Shown piece after piece: positions 40,645 through 49,523 of a stretch of 64,000 nt of DNA (the first letter of the stretch is position 1; every line of letters starts with the position of its first letter). The stretch is from Mycobacterium asiaticum (GTDB taxonomy: Bacteria > Actinomycetota > Actinomycetes > Mycobacteriales > Mycobacteriaceae): contig NZ_LZKQ01000331.1 of NCBI RefSeq assembly GCF_001668675.1, positions 21,527 to 85,526 on the forward strand, in the 5' to 3' direction. The notes beneath the pieces are model-generated. The model saw only the letters and a list, made by a program, of their open reading frames with translations, did no database searches and was not told where the DNA came from. The position numbers were made by a program, and so were the translations under genes.

Positions 40645-42093
40645 GTGAGCGTCACACCCGATATCGCCGTCCCCCTGCAGGACCGCTTTTCCCGCGAGCT
40701 GCCGGAACTGGCGGTGCCCTGGAAAGCCGAGGTACCGCCGGATCCGCGACTGCTGGTGCTCAATGAGCCCCTGGCCGTCGAACTCGGCTTGGATCCCGCC
40801 TGGTTGCGCAGCGGCGACGGACTGCGGTTTCTGGTGGGCAACCTGGTGCCCGAAGGGGCGGCGCCGGTGGCGCAGGCCTACGCCGGCCACCAATTCGGCG
40901 GTTACGTGCCGCGACTGGGAGACGGGCGCGCCCTGCTGCTCGGCGAGGTGACCGATACCCACGGGCGGCTGCGCGACATACACCTCAAGGGTTCGGGACG
41001 TACGCCGTTCGCCCGCGCCGGTGACGGCCTGGCCGCGGTGGGACCGATGCTGCGCGAGTACATCATCAGCGAGGCGATGCACGCGCTGGGTGTGCCCACC
41101 ACACGGTCCCTCGCGGTGGTCGCCACCGGACAACCGGTCGAGCGCGACACGGTCCTGCCGGGTGCCTTACTGGTCCGCGTCGCGAGCAGTCACCTGCGCG
41201 TTGGTAGCTTCCAATATGCCTCCGCGACAAGAGATATCGAGTTGCTGCGGCGGCTGGCCGACCATGCCATCGCACGCCACCACCCGCACGCCGCCGACGC
41301 CGAACGCCCTTACGTCGCACTGTTCGAGAGCGTCGTGGCGGCCCAGGCGTCGCTGGTGGCGAAATGGATGCTGATCGGGTTCGTGCACGGTGTGATGAAC
41401 ACCGACAACGTGACGATCTCCGGGGAGAGCATCGACTACGGACCGTGCGCCTTCATGGAGGCCTACGACCCCGACACCGTTTTCAGTTCGATCGATTACT
41501 GGGGGCGCTACGCCTACGGCAACCAGCCCACCATCGCCCAATGGAACCTGGCCCGGTTCGCCGAGGCACTGCTCCCGTTGTTCTCCGAGGACCCCAATCA
41601 GGGAGTCGTGTTGGCGGAGAACGCGTTCGGCGGCTTCCAGCACTACCAGACCGCGTGGGAATCGGGCATGGCCGCCAAGCTGGGCCTGGCCACCGACAAG
41701 GCCACGCCGCTGATCGACGAGCTGCTTACCCTGCTGCAGGAAAGCCACGTCGACTACACCTCGTTCTTCCGCCACCTCGGCGGCGCCGCACGTGGTGGCG
41801 CCGAAGCGGCGCGCGGACGCTTCGTCGACCCCGCACGCTTCGACGACTGGGCGACGCGTTGGCGGGCGCTGGGTCCCGACGCCGAGCTGATGGATCGGGT
41901 CAACCCGATCTACATTCCGCGCAACCATCTCGTCGAGGAAGCGCTGGCCGCCGCAACGGCGGACGACCTCGAGCCGCTCGATCACCTGCTCGACGCCATC
42001 ACCGCGCCGTACACCGCGCGGCCGGGGCTCGAGCGCTACGCGGCGCCGGCGCCGGTGGATTTCGGCGTTTACCGAACCTTTTGCGGCACCTAG
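40645..42093 (+). CDS. selO: Protein adenylyltransferase SelO (YdiU/UPF0061)
   Basis: 482 residues from a GTG start. SelO pseudokinase motifs are visible: QAYAGHQFGGYVPRLGDGRA, DIHLKGSGRTPFARAGDG (ATP site Lys), VGPMLREYIISEAMHALGVP, FVHGVMNTDNVTISGE (metal-binding Asn) and IDYGPCAFMEAYDP (Asp-Tyr-Gly). SelO transfers AMP from ATP to Ser/Thr/Tyr of redox proteins under stress. The C-terminal end in many relatives is a Cys/Sec redox motif; here it ends YRTFCGT, a single Cys. Length is normal. Cytoplasmic. Confidence 0.93.
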   Translation: MSVTPDIAVPLQDRFSRELPELAVPWKAEVPPDPRLLVLNEPLAVELGLDPAWLRSGDGLRFLVGNLVPEGAAPVAQAYAGHQFGGYVPRLGDGRALLLGEVTDTHGRLRDIHLKGSGRTPFARAGDGLAAVGPMLREYIISEAMHALGVPTTRSLAVVATGQPVERDTVLPGALLVRVASSHLRVGSFQYASATRDIELLRRLADHAIARHHPHAADAERPYVALFESVVAAQASLVAKWMLIGFVHGVMNTDNVTISGESIDYGPCAFMEAYDPDTVFSSIDYWGRYAYGNQPTIAQWNLARFAEALLPLFSEDPNQGVVLAENAFGGFQHYQTAWESGMAAKLGLATDKATPLIDELLTLLQESHVDYTSFFRHLGGAARGGAEAARGRFVDPARFDDWATRWRALGPDAELMDRVNPIYIPRNHLVEEALAAATADDLEPLDHLLDAITAPYTARPGLERYAAPAPVDFGVYRTFCGT

Positions 42094-42101
42094 TCACGAA
42101 C

Positions 42102-42551
42102 ATGGCCGGCGTGTACCGCGCACCGCTGCGATCCCGCAGCGACGATGTCGACCCGCGTGCCACCTTGGAACATGCCCTCCGGAAAGGCTTGTGCGGCTTC
42201 GGACAACGGGTGCGCACGCCCACCGAAAGGGACCGTCTCGAACGCCGCGTGGCGCGCTTCGCCGAGGTGCCCGATGGGTCGTTCGTGTGGACGCGCGACC
42301 AGGATGGGTTGTACTGGCTCGGCCGAATCGCCGGCCCGTACTTCTATGCCGACGACGATGACGCGGCCGCGGTCGATCTGGTGCACGTGCGGGGGTGCGA
42401 CTGGCTGGCCGAGCCGCTGCTGGAACCGCAGGTGCCCGCCGCGGTCGTCGCCACCTACGGACGCGGCGGCCGCAACTTCCAGCAGACCCATCACCCGTCG
42501 GTCGGTCAAGAGACACAACGGATCTGGGACGCTAGTCGGTCGGCTCGGTAG
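42102..42551 (+). CDS. Hypothetical protein downstream of selO
   Basis: 149 residues from the ATG at 42102, 8 bases after selO. Recognisable points: RVRTPTERDRLERRVARFAE, DGSFVWTRDQDGLYWLGRI, a D-rich turn (YADDDDAAAVD) and RGCDWLAEPLLEPQVPAAVV. Soluble, mixed alpha/beta. The aromatic motif FVWTRDQDGLYWLG may be a ligand-binding strand pair. Position suggests co-transcription with selO. No family assigned. Its last 20 bases overlap the convergent CMD gene. Confidence 0.65.
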   Translation: MAGVYRAPLRSRSDDVDPRATLEHALRKGLCGFGQRVRTPTERDRLERRVARFAEVPDGSFVWTRDQDGLYWLGRIAGPYFYADDDDAAAVDLVHVRGCDWLAEPLLEPQVPAAVVATYGRGGRNFQQTHHPSVGQETQRIWDASRSAR

Positions 42552-42915
42552 TCCTCAGCGCGGCGGCGGCGATATTGCGGGCGCTGGCGGCCGCGGGGTA
42601 TCCGGCATATCCGGCGGCGTGGTAGATCACCTCTTCGATCTCTTCGGCGGTGATGCCGTTGCGCAGCGCGATCGGGAAATGGACCTTGAGTTCCTCGCCG
42701 GCACGCAGGGCGATCAGCACCCCCAGGGTGACGAGGCTGCGGGAGCGTCGATCCAGTCCCGGTCGGGTCCACAGCGCGCCGAAAACGTGGGCGAGCGCGA
42801 GGTCGCCCAATTCGTCGGCGAAGCCGCCGGCCCGGGTCGACGTCAGGTCATCCGGGATCAGACCCGGCAGCATTTCGCGAAAGACGTTGAGCCCCTGAGT
42901 TCGCAGGTCGGTCAA
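42532..42915 (-). CDS. Carboxymuconolactone decarboxylase (CMD)-family protein
   Basis: 127 residues. The CMD helical core is GALWTRPGLDRRSRSLVTLG, then HFPIALRNGITAEEIEEVIY and HAAGYAGYPAAASA, as in the gamma-carboxymuconolactone decarboxylase fold. No CxxC as in AhpD is present, so it is not the peroxidase type. It decarboxylates or isomerises a ring-cleavage product, or has an unrelated role. It is the last gene of the minus-strand run after the VOC and SDR genes, 12 bases from the SDR. Confidence 0.85.
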   Translation of the reverse strand: MTDLRTQGLNVFREMLPGLIPDDLTSTRAGGFADELGDLALAHVFGALWTRPGLDRRSRSLVTLGVLIALRAGEELKVHFPIALRNGITAEEIEEVIYHAAGYAGYPAAASARNIAAAALRTTEPTD

Positions 42916-42927
42916 GGTGGTGCCTCT

Positions 42928-43734
42928 CTATGCGTTGGGTTCGCGGGAGATCTGATAATCGATGAACGCATCCCAGTCCTCGACTCGGCGGCGCAACAGC
43001 TCACGCACGCTTGGATGCGAGGTCACGAAGAAGCGATTGGTCAGGATCGCCTCGACCACAAGCTCACCGACCGTTGCGGCATCGAGCAACTCGAACTCAC
43101 CGGGCAACCGCATGGGCACACCCGAGCCGAAACTCGGCACATCGCGGGCGATGTTGGTCAGCACCGGACCCGGACAAAGCAGGGTGACACCAATGTTCTT
43201 GGGCCGCAGATAAATTGCCAAAGCCTCGCTTATCTGCACAATGGCGGCCTTGGTCGCTGCGTACGGCATCCGGTCGTAGGAGTAGGTGTACAGGCCTGCG
43301 AACGACGACGTATTGACGATGTGGCCCTCGGCCTGGTCGACCAGCACCGGCAGGAACGCGCTGTTGCTGCGGACGACGGACATGAGGTTGACCTCAATGA
43401 TGCGCTGCCACTCCGCCACCGGAATGTCTTCGGGCAGACCATTGGTGAGCACACCGACGTTGTTCATCACGATGTCCACCCGGCCGAACTTCTCGATTGT
43501 CCAGTCGCGCAACGCTTCGAAGGCCTCCGGGACGGCGACGTCGGTCGGATAGGCGACCGCCGGCGTCCCATGACCAGTGATGTCGTCGGCGACGGCCGCG
43601 GTGGCGTCGCGGTCGACCGCCACGACCGACGTCCCGCGCCGCGATAACGCGCGAGCGGTGGCCAGCCCGATCCCGCTGGCGGCGCCGGTGATGACCGCGA
43701 CCTTGTCCTGCAGCGTCCGCATCGGTTCGACCAC
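42928..43734 (-). CDS. Short-chain dehydrogenase/reductase
   Basis: 268 residues; the GTG at 43734 directly follows the VOC stop, and an ATG at 43722 is an alternative. KVAVITGAASGIGLATARAL is the NAD turn, VVAVDRD favours NAD, and SSFAGLYTYSYDRMPYAATK holds the catalytic Ser and YAATK. It is translationally coupled to the VOC gene upstream and CMD downstream. The substrate is unknown, but the trio suggests a ring-cleavage or ketone pathway. Confidence 0.88.
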   Translation of the reverse strand: MVEPMRTLQDKVAVITGAASGIGLATARALSRRGTSVVAVDRDATAAVADDITGHGTPAVAYPTDVAVPEAFEALRDWTIEKFGRVDIVMNNVGVLTNGLPEDIPVAEWQRIIEVNLMSVVRSNSAFLPVLVDQAEGHIVNTSSFAGLYTYSYDRMPYAATKAAIVQISEALAIYLRPKNIGVTLLCPGPVLTNIARDVPSFGSGVPMRLPGEFELLDAATVGELVVEAILTNRFFVTSHPSVRELLRRRVEDWDAFIDYQISREPNA

Positions 43735-44139
43735 CTATTTCTCGACCAGGACCTCGCCCTCGAGTCCATCCGGGTCGCGGAAGAAGACACTACGCACCGC
43801 GCCGAAATCGTTGACCGTGCCGTCACTGGCGCCGTGTTCGATCAACCGTTGCCGGATCGTCTCGAAACTCTCGGCCGACGCAGCTTGCAGACCGAAATGG
43901 TCCAGCCTTCCCCGTCCCCACATCGGTGTCTGACGGTCGGGCTCCGGATTGCCCTCGATGGTCACCACATTGAGTTCGGTGTGCGGCCCGATGCGGATCA
44001 TCGTCATCGTCTCGTCGCCCTTCTCGCCGTGCGGCTTGGTCGGCCCGACCTCAGCCTCGAAAACCTCGGTGTAGAACACCCGTAACCGGTTGATGTCCTT
44101 GGCGACGAGCGCGATGTGGTTGATCCCGTTCAGTAGCAC
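43735..44139 (-). CDS. VOC (glyoxalase/extradiol dioxygenase-fold) protein
   Basis: 134 residues with the paired beta-alpha-beta fold: INHIALVAKDINRLRVFYTE (His metal ligand at residue 7), RLDHFGLQAASAESFETIRQ (second His) and FRDPDGLEGEVLVEK (Glu ligand). It could be a dioxygenase, isomerase or glyoxalase; the motif set alone does not decide. It is 16 bases downstream of the DUF808 gene and 1 base from the SDR start, so it is in the same operon. Confidence 0.87.
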   Translation of the reverse strand: MLLNGINHIALVAKDINRLRVFYTEVFEAEVGPTKPHGEKGDETMTMIRIGPHTELNVVTIEGNPEPDRQTPMWGRGRLDHFGLQAASAESFETIRQRLIEHGASDGTVNDFGAVRSVFFRDPDGLEGEVLVEK

Positions 44140-44155
44140 AGCCGCTCCTTGCGTT

Positions 44156-45091
44156 TCAGGTTGCCGACGCGGAACGGCGGTGCCGCAGAGATTGCACCAG
44201 GTGCACGATGGTCACCACCACGGCGCCGACGATTGATCCGATGACCGCCGACAGGCCGGTGTTGACCACCCAGGCCAGCACGCCGCCGATCGCGCCGCCG
44301 GCATCGTGCACCCACTGCTCGGCGTGGTGCACCCAGCCGTAGGGGGTGTGCCAGCCGACGTGTTCGCTCCCGGTGAGCAGGATGTGACCGCCCACCCAGA
44401 GCATTGCGGCGGTGCCGACCACGGAGAGCACGGAGAGCAGTTTGGGCATCCCGGCCACTAGGCCGCGTCCGATCACCTTGCCAAATCGGGACGATGTCTT
44501 GGTGAGGCGCAGCCCGACATCGTCCATCTTGACGATCGCGCCGACCACGCCGTAGACCGCGACGGTGATCACCAGCGCGACGATGATCAGGATGACCAGC
44601 CGCGGCACGAATCCCAGCTGAGCAACCTCGTTGAGCGCGATCACCATGATCTCGGCCGACAGGATGAAGTCCGTCCGGATCGCCCCGCTCACCACGTGAT
44701 CCTCGTTCTCCGGCTCGGCGCCGTCGTGCTCGTGGCCGGCCAGGCTGCTCCAAACCTTCTCGGCGCCTTCGTAACACAGGTACGTCGCCCCGAGCATCAG
44801 GATCGGACTGAGCAGCCAGGGCGCAAACTGACTGAGCAGCATTGCGCCGGGCAGGATGAACAACAGCTTGTTGCGCAGGGATCCGAGCCCGATGCGCTTG
44901 ATGATCGGCAACTCGCGCTCGGCGGAGATTCCCTCGACGAACTGGGGCGTCACCGCAGTGTCGTCGACGACCACCCCGGCGGCCTTCGCCGTCGCCCGTC
45001 CGGCCGCACCGCCGATGTCGTCCAGGGACGAAGCGGTCAGCCGCGCAAACAGCGCGACATCGTCGAGGAGTGCGAACAGACCCGCACTCAT
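44156..45091 (-). CDS. DUF808 family membrane protein (YedI-like)
   Basis: 311 residues from the ATG at 45091 (MSAGLFALLDDVALFARLTA). DUF808 signatures are ALLDDVALFARLTASSLDDI and GLVAGMPKLLSVLSVVGTAA. About seven membrane segments. The family occurs widely with no proven role. It sits 52 bases after the tocopherol-cyclase-like gene and 16 bases before VOC, within the minus-strand run. The loop EHDGAEPENEDHVVSG (about 117-132) is acidic. Confidence 0.87.
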   Translation of the reverse strand: MSAGLFALLDDVALFARLTASSLDDIGGAAGRATAKAAGVVVDDTAVTPQFVEGISAERELPIIKRIGLGSLRNKLLFILPGAMLLSQFAPWLLSPILMLGATYLCYEGAEKVWSSLAGHEHDGAEPENEDHVVSGAIRTDFILSAEIMVIALNEVAQLGFVPRLVILIIVALVITVAVYGVVGAIVKMDDVGLRLTKTSSRFGKVIGRGLVAGMPKLLSVLSVVGTAAMLWVGGHILLTGSEHVGWHTPYGWVHHAEQWVHDAGGAIGGVLAWVVNTGLSAVIGSIVGAVVVTIVHLVQSLRHRRSASAT

Positions 45092-45143
45092 CGCGACTGC
45101 TCCATGGCGCTGGAGATTACTCGGATCACCACCGATCGGCCCA

Positions 45144-46190
45144 TCACGCCGGCCTGCTGCCGATTTCCAGACCTGCCAGCGTGGAGGTGCCTTCGAAGAT
45201 GGTGCGGCCCCATTCCCGCACCCGCAGGTGCAGGGTGCCGGCCAGGTGTTCGTAGTCGGTGTCGATGTTGCGCCGCTCGGCCGGCAAGGGCACCGGAAGC
45301 ACATGCGGTCCGGCTGACGTGCCGTGCCCGTCGAGTTCGACACGATAGCGCGCGGTGCGCGCGACGATGTGCCAGCGCTGCAAATCGCAACTGGCTGACA
45401 CCAGGGCCGGCGGAGTGAGTCGCAGCACCCGATCCTCAAGTCGCACAACAACTCCCGTCACATCGCGCTTCAACGGCCCCAACTCGAGCAGGCCGCCGGA
45501 GAAGGCCACCGAAACATCAGCATCGCTGAAATCGTGGGCCTGTCCCCACCACCAGCGCAACGGAAAGCCGGCTCCCCAGTTGCGTTCGCAGTACAGCGTG
45601 GCATCGCTGAAGGTCCACTTTTGGTCTTTGTGCGTCACCGTCCCGGACGCTTTACCGCCAAGCCGGTACGGGTGCCAGTACTGGTTCAGGAAGGGTACGG
45701 ACGAGAACACACCGCCACCGCCGAAGGGTTTTGGCCACTCGTACGGCTCGTGGAACCTCAGGTCGACTCCGGTGTCACCGAGGGTCATCTTCAGCCGCTC
45801 GCGGCTCGCGTCGATGAAGTCTCCGCCCGAGTCGGCTCGCACCGAGAAGTGCCGTTGATCGGCCCGCACGCCGTCGACCGCCGCCGACCGCACCACCCCG
45901 CCGGGGTGCAACGCGATCGCCGCGGTCGACCAGTCCCCGCCCGGGTGCCGGTTCGCGCTGCACAGGGCGACCACCACCCGACCCTCGGCTGGGTCGGAGA
46001 GCCGCCAGAACCAGCCCTCCATCTCGGTTCCATGGGATGGGACCGGATCCCCGAACGGCACATCGGCGCCGCTTCGCCGATACAACGAGACCAGCTTGGG
46101 GATGACCCCAGAATTTGCCACCGAATCGACGAGCTTCACATCTCGTCTGGTACCCGCCACCCCCGGGGATGAACCCGTGCGTTCATTCAC
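45144..46190 (-). CDS. Tocopherol-cyclase-like protein
   Basis: 348 residues. The two-lipocalin-like beta-barrel family is recognised by HGTEMEGWFWRLSDP near residue 53, YEWPKPFGGGGVFSSVPFLN, HPYRLGGKASG and YCERNWGAGFPLRWWWGQAH near 205. Plant and cyanobacterial tocopherol cyclase closes a chromanol ring; mycobacteria make no tocopherol that I know of, so another terpenoid-quinone or lipid ligand is likely. The start overlaps the TetR stop by 4 bases (ATGA), so it is expressed with its regulator. No signal peptide. Confidence 0.82.
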   Translation of the reverse strand: MNERTGSSPGVAGTRRDVKLVDSVANSGVIPKLVSLYRRSGADVPFGDPVPSHGTEMEGWFWRLSDPAEGRVVVALCSANRHPGGDWSTAAIALHPGGVVRSAAVDGVRADQRHFSVRADSGGDFIDASRERLKMTLGDTGVDLRFHEPYEWPKPFGGGGVFSSVPFLNQYWHPYRLGGKASGTVTHKDQKWTFSDATLYCERNWGAGFPLRWWWGQAHDFSDADVSVAFSGGLLELGPLKRDVTGVVVRLEDRVLRLTPPALVSASCDLQRWHIVARTARYRVELDGHGTSAGPHVLPVPLPAERRNIDTDYEHLAGTLHLRVREWGRTIFEGTSTLAGLEIGSRPA

Positions 46191-46822
46191 TTGCCGCCTG
46201 CTGCGGATTCGGCGAGATAGGCGACGATCGCATTGGTCAGCCCACGACGCGCCTCGTCGAGATCGGCATAGCTACCCAGCTGGCGTTCCGAGACCAGGCC
46301 GCGCATCGCGCCCGGGATCAGGGTGGCGACCTCGTGCACCCGCTGCGGGTCGACCTGCAGATCGGCGAACGCGTTCTGACAGGTGGCGTGCCAGCCCTGC
46401 CCCCACGAGCGCAGTTCGGCCGCGGTGCGCGGGTAGAGCCGGTCAAGTTCGCTGGGTTCCCGCGGCAGAGCCGCCCGCAGATTCTCGATGGCCCGCGAGT
46501 CGGGCGCGGTCAGCCCGTCGTAGAGGGTGTCGATTATTTCCGACACCCTGTCCCGCAAGGACGCTCCGGTGTTGGGGTTGGCGAACAGGTTGGCGCGGCG
46601 CTGCGCGGTGTGGTGCAGCACGGCCGCCCAGAAGCCGTCGGCATCACCGAACTGATACTGCACGGTTCCCCAGGTCACGCCGATCTGTTTGGCGATGCGG
46701 TTGGCCGATACGGCGCCCGGGTCCCCGGAGGCAAGCGCCGTCACCGCCGCCTGCAGCATGGCCTCGCGAGTGGCCAGCCCACGCCGGTTGGCCCTGCGCC
46801 CCGCGCTGTCCGCCACCGCCAT
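46187..46822 (-). CDS. TetR-family regulator
   Basis: 211 residues from the ATG at 46822 (MAVADSAGRRANRRGLATRE); the frame is open further upstream, but would cross the operator. The HTH is SANRIAKQIGVTWGTVQYQF (about 42-61). The rest is the helical ligand domain. It is divergent from the Rieske gene and leads the operon with the tocopherol-cyclase-like gene. The palindrome at 46862-46882 lies between both transcripts and is the likely operator. Confidence 0.87.
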   Translation of the reverse strand: MAVADSAGRRANRRGLATREAMLQAAVTALASGDPGAVSANRIAKQIGVTWGTVQYQFGDADGFWAAVLHHTAQRRANLFANPNTGASLRDRVSEIIDTLYDGLTAPDSRAIENLRAALPREPSELDRLYPRTAAELRSWGQGWHATCQNAFADLQVDPQRVHEVATLIPGAMRGLVSERQLGSYADLDEARRGLTNAIVAYLAESAAGGK

Positions 46823-46861
46823 TCGCGCATCGTAACGCCAAAATCCATGTTTCGTTGACTC

Positions 46862-46882
46862 CTTTATGAATTTTTCATAGAG
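46862..46882. promoter_or_regulatory. Operator between TetR gene and Rieske operon
   Basis: CTTTATGAA and TTCATAGAG form inverted arms matching at 8 of 9 positions around a TTT spacer. It is centred in the 91-bp divergent gap, as expected for the TetR dimer encoded at 46187-46822. Confidence 0.75.
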
Positions 46883-46913
46883 TGTTTGATGATCAGACCG
46901 AGAGGACCGGCGG

Positions 46914-47930
46914 ATGGCCAAGCCCCCTTTGTCGATGAAGCCAACAGGATGGTTCCAGGTGGCGTGGTCCGACGAGATCGGCATCGGCGAAGTTCACACC
47001 ATGAAGTATTTCGACCAGGAGATGGTCGCTTGGCGGGCCGCGTCGGGTCAGCTCACGGTGATGAACGCCTACTGCGAGCATCTGGGTGCGCACTTGGGCT
47101 ACGGCGGGAAAGTGGTCGGCGAGGTCCTGCAGTGCCCGTTTCACGGCTGGCAGTGGAGCCAGGAGGGACGTAACGTCTGCATCCCCTACCAGGACCGGCC
47201 GAACCGTGGCCGGCGGGTCCGCACCTACCCGGTGGTGGAACGCAACGAGTCGGTCTACATCTGGCACGACATCGAAGGCCGCGCACCATTTTTCGATGCG
47301 CCCGATGTGTTCACCAGCTTCGGCGACGGCAGCGGTCCCGCCGACTACTACCCGCAACAGCGACTGCTCCGGCAGGACCTGGAGCTGCACCCCCAGTACG
47401 TGCTGGAAAACGGGGTCGACTTCGCCCACTTCAAGTACGTGCACAGCACGCCGATCGTGCCGATATTCACCCGGCACGAGTTCGGCGAGCCGATCTCCTA
47501 CGTGGATTTCACCATCACCTTCGAGGGTGACGATCAGCAGCGCATCGAAGACGTCAAGAGCGGTGTCGAGGCCATCAACGGCGGCCTTGGCGTCGCGGTA
47601 ACCAAGAGCTGGGGGATGGTGGACAACCGCACCATATCGGCGGTCACCCCGGTCGACGAACGCACGTCCGACGTCCGATTCATGGTGTACATCGGCCGCG
47701 TCCCCGGCCGGGACGACGAGCGTGCGGAAGCCAAGGCACGCATGTTCGGTGACGAGGTGATCCGGCAGTTCGTCCAGGATGTGCACATCTGGTCACACCA
47801 GCGCTACTCCGATCCGCCCGCGCTGGCAACGGCGGAATACGAGGGATTCACCGCAATCCGCAACTGGGCCAAGCAGTTCTATCCCGACGGCAAGGACTCG
47901 ACTCGATCCCTGGAAGGGGCCGCATCATGA
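46914..47930 (+). CDS. Rieske non-heme iron oxygenase, KshA-like
   Basis: 338 residues. The Rieske [2Fe-2S] motif is CEHLGAHLGYGGKV with CPFHGWQWSQ (C-x-H...C-x-x-H) near residues 44-75. The catalytic domain has NGVDFAHFKYVHSTPIVPIF (Asp/His iron ligands) near 165. The overall pattern resembles KshA, the 3-ketosteroid 9-alpha-hydroxylase oxygenase, so a steroid or other polycyclic ligand is likely. It needs a separate reductase, not encoded here. The stop overlaps the next gene by 4 bases. Confidence 0.88.
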   Translation: MAKPPLSMKPTGWFQVAWSDEIGIGEVHTMKYFDQEMVAWRAASGQLTVMNAYCEHLGAHLGYGGKVVGEVLQCPFHGWQWSQEGRNVCIPYQDRPNRGRRVRTYPVVERNESVYIWHDIEGRAPFFDAPDVFTSFGDGSGPADYYPQQRLLRQDLELHPQYVLENGVDFAHFKYVHSTPIVPIFTRHEFGEPISYVDFTITFEGDDQQRIEDVKSGVEAINGGLGVAVTKSWGMVDNRTISAVTPVDERTSDVRFMVYIGRVPGRDDERAEAKARMFGDEVIRQFVQDVHIWSHQRYSDPPALATAEYEGFTAIRNWAKQFYPDGKDSTRSLEGAAS

Positions 47931-49000
47931 CGATCAAAGTCTTTCAGGTTGCCACCGGCAACGTCGGCTCGGAGATGATCAAGCGCATCGCCAACCACCC
48001 CGACCTGGAACTGATTGGCGTGCACTGCTATTCGCCAGAGAAGGTCGGCAAGGACGTCGGTGAGCTCGTCGGCCTACAACCGAACGGTGTCACCGCGACC
48101 GGCAGCATCGAAGAGATCATCGAAGCCCGGCCCGACGTACTCACGTTTCACGGCGTGTTCCCGGACGAAGATCTCTACGTGAAAGTCCTTGAAGCCGGGA
48201 TCAACATCGTCACCACGGCTGACTGGATCACCGGCTGGCACCGTGACCGCAACCACCCCCACCATTCGGGCAAACCGGTCACCCAACTGCTGGCCGAAGC
48301 GTGCGCGAAGGGCGGGTCCACGTTCTACGGGACCGGGATGAACCCCGGGGTCAATCAAATTCTGGGCGTGGTGTGTTCGGCCGATGTCGCCGAGATCGAG
48401 AACGTCACCACCATCGAGTCGGTCGACGTGTCCTGCCACCACTCCAAGGACACCTGGATCGAGGTCGGCTACGGGCTTCCCGTCGACCACCCCGACATTC
48501 CGGGCAAATTGGAGAAGTACACCCGTGTCTTCGCCGACAGCGTGCTGATGATGGCCGATTGCTTCGACATCGAACTCGACGAGGTGAAGTTCGACTACGA
48601 ATTGGGCGCCTGCACCAAGGATGTCGACCTCGGCTGGTACACGCTGCCCAAGGGCTCGCTGGGTGGCAATTACATCAAGTATCAGGGCATGGTGGCGGGC
48701 GTACCGCGGGTGGAGACGCATCTGGAATGGCAGATGACGCCGCACACCGACCCGAACTGGGATATCAAGGGCTGCTACATCACTCAGATCAAGGGCGACC
48801 CGTGCATCTACAACAAGCACATGATCTTCCCCAAGCCCGGCGTCGACCTGTCCAATCCCGACAACTTCGCCTCGATCGGCATGACGGTCACCGGACTGCC
48901 CGCGCTGAACTCGATCAAATCGGTTGTCGCCGCTCCCCCGGGACTGCTCACCAGTGCGGACCTGCCGCTGCGGGGGTTCGCCGGCCGCTTCAAGGTCTAG
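47927..49000 (+). CDS. DapB-like NAD(P)-binding dehydrogenase
   Basis: 357 residues. MTIKVFQVATGNVGSEMIKR is the nucleotide fold of the dihydrodipicolinate-reductase-like family; GTGMNPGVNQILGVVCSADV and VESVDVSCHHSKDTW-type blocks follow. Relatives act as amine dehydrogenases or keto-acid reductases, and in mycobacteria they often flank steroid genes. It is translated from an ATGA overlap with the Rieske oxygenase, so it probably acts on the same pathway. The substrate is unknown. Confidence 0.85.
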   Translation: MTIKVFQVATGNVGSEMIKRIANHPDLELIGVHCYSPEKVGKDVGELVGLQPNGVTATGSIEEIIEARPDVLTFHGVFPDEDLYVKVLEAGINIVTTADWITGWHRDRNHPHHSGKPVTQLLAEACAKGGSTFYGTGMNPGVNQILGVVCSADVAEIENVTTIESVDVSCHHSKDTWIEVGYGLPVDHPDIPGKLEKYTRVFADSVLMMADCFDIELDEVKFDYELGACTKDVDLGWYTLPKGSLGGNYIKYQGMVAGVPRVETHLEWQMTPHTDPNWDIKGCYITQIKGDPCIYNKHMIFPKPGVDLSNPDNFASIGMTVTGLPALNSIKSVVAAPPGLLTSADLPLRGFAGRFKV

Positions 49001-49017
49001 GGGTAGTCAGTGCGCGG

Positions 49018-49470
49018 TTAGTCCTGGGTCTCGACGACCAGCACCTCGGTCTTGGCGCGCCGGGACACCGTACGCGGCACCGAGCCGACGACCCGGCCAA
49101 CCAGCGAGTTGTTTCCCACGTCGCCCACCACCAGCAGGTCGGCGTCGACATCCTCCACCAGCTGCACCAGGGCGTCGACGGCAGAGCCTTCGACGGCGCG
49201 CTCCTCCACCTCGGTGGCGCCGGCGTCACGCGCCCGGGAAGCGGCTTGGCGCAACATCTCATACACCGGAGCGTTGCCCTCGTTGCGATATTTCTCATTG
49301 CGATGCTGGTCCGGATCGGGCCCGGCACGATTATGGTCGGAGTCGGTGAACGCCGACGCGACGATCAGCTTGGCGCCGGATTCGGCGGCGATCTCCGCCG
49401 CGCGGTCAACCGCACGAAACGACGTGTCCGATCCGTCGGTGCCTACCACCACGACCTGATATTTGCCCAT
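49018..49470 (-). CDS. Universal stress protein (UspA family)
   Basis: 150 residues. MGKYQVVVVGTDGSDTSFRA opens the Usp fold, and the ATP-binding end is DLLVVGDVGNNSLVGRVVGSVPRTV (G-2x-G-9x-G-S pattern with changes), consistent with nucleotide binding. The C-terminus EVLVVETQD is typical. Mycobacterial Usp proteins are stress- and hypoxia-linked. It is convergent with the DapB-like gene and stands alone. The GGAGGTTCAG upstream of the ATG is a good ribosome site. Confidence 0.88.
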   Translation of the reverse strand: MGKYQVVVVGTDGSDTSFRAVDRAAEIAAESGAKLIVASAFTDSDHNRAGPDPDQHRNEKYRNEGNAPVYEMLRQAASRARDAGATEVEERAVEGSAVDALVQLVEDVDADLLVVGDVGNNSLVGRVVGSVPRTVSRRAKTEVLVVETQD

Positions 49471-49523
49471 CTGAACCTCCCGAGGTGTCCGAGATGGACT
49501 AGCCGCTGGCCACGGATTTGAAA

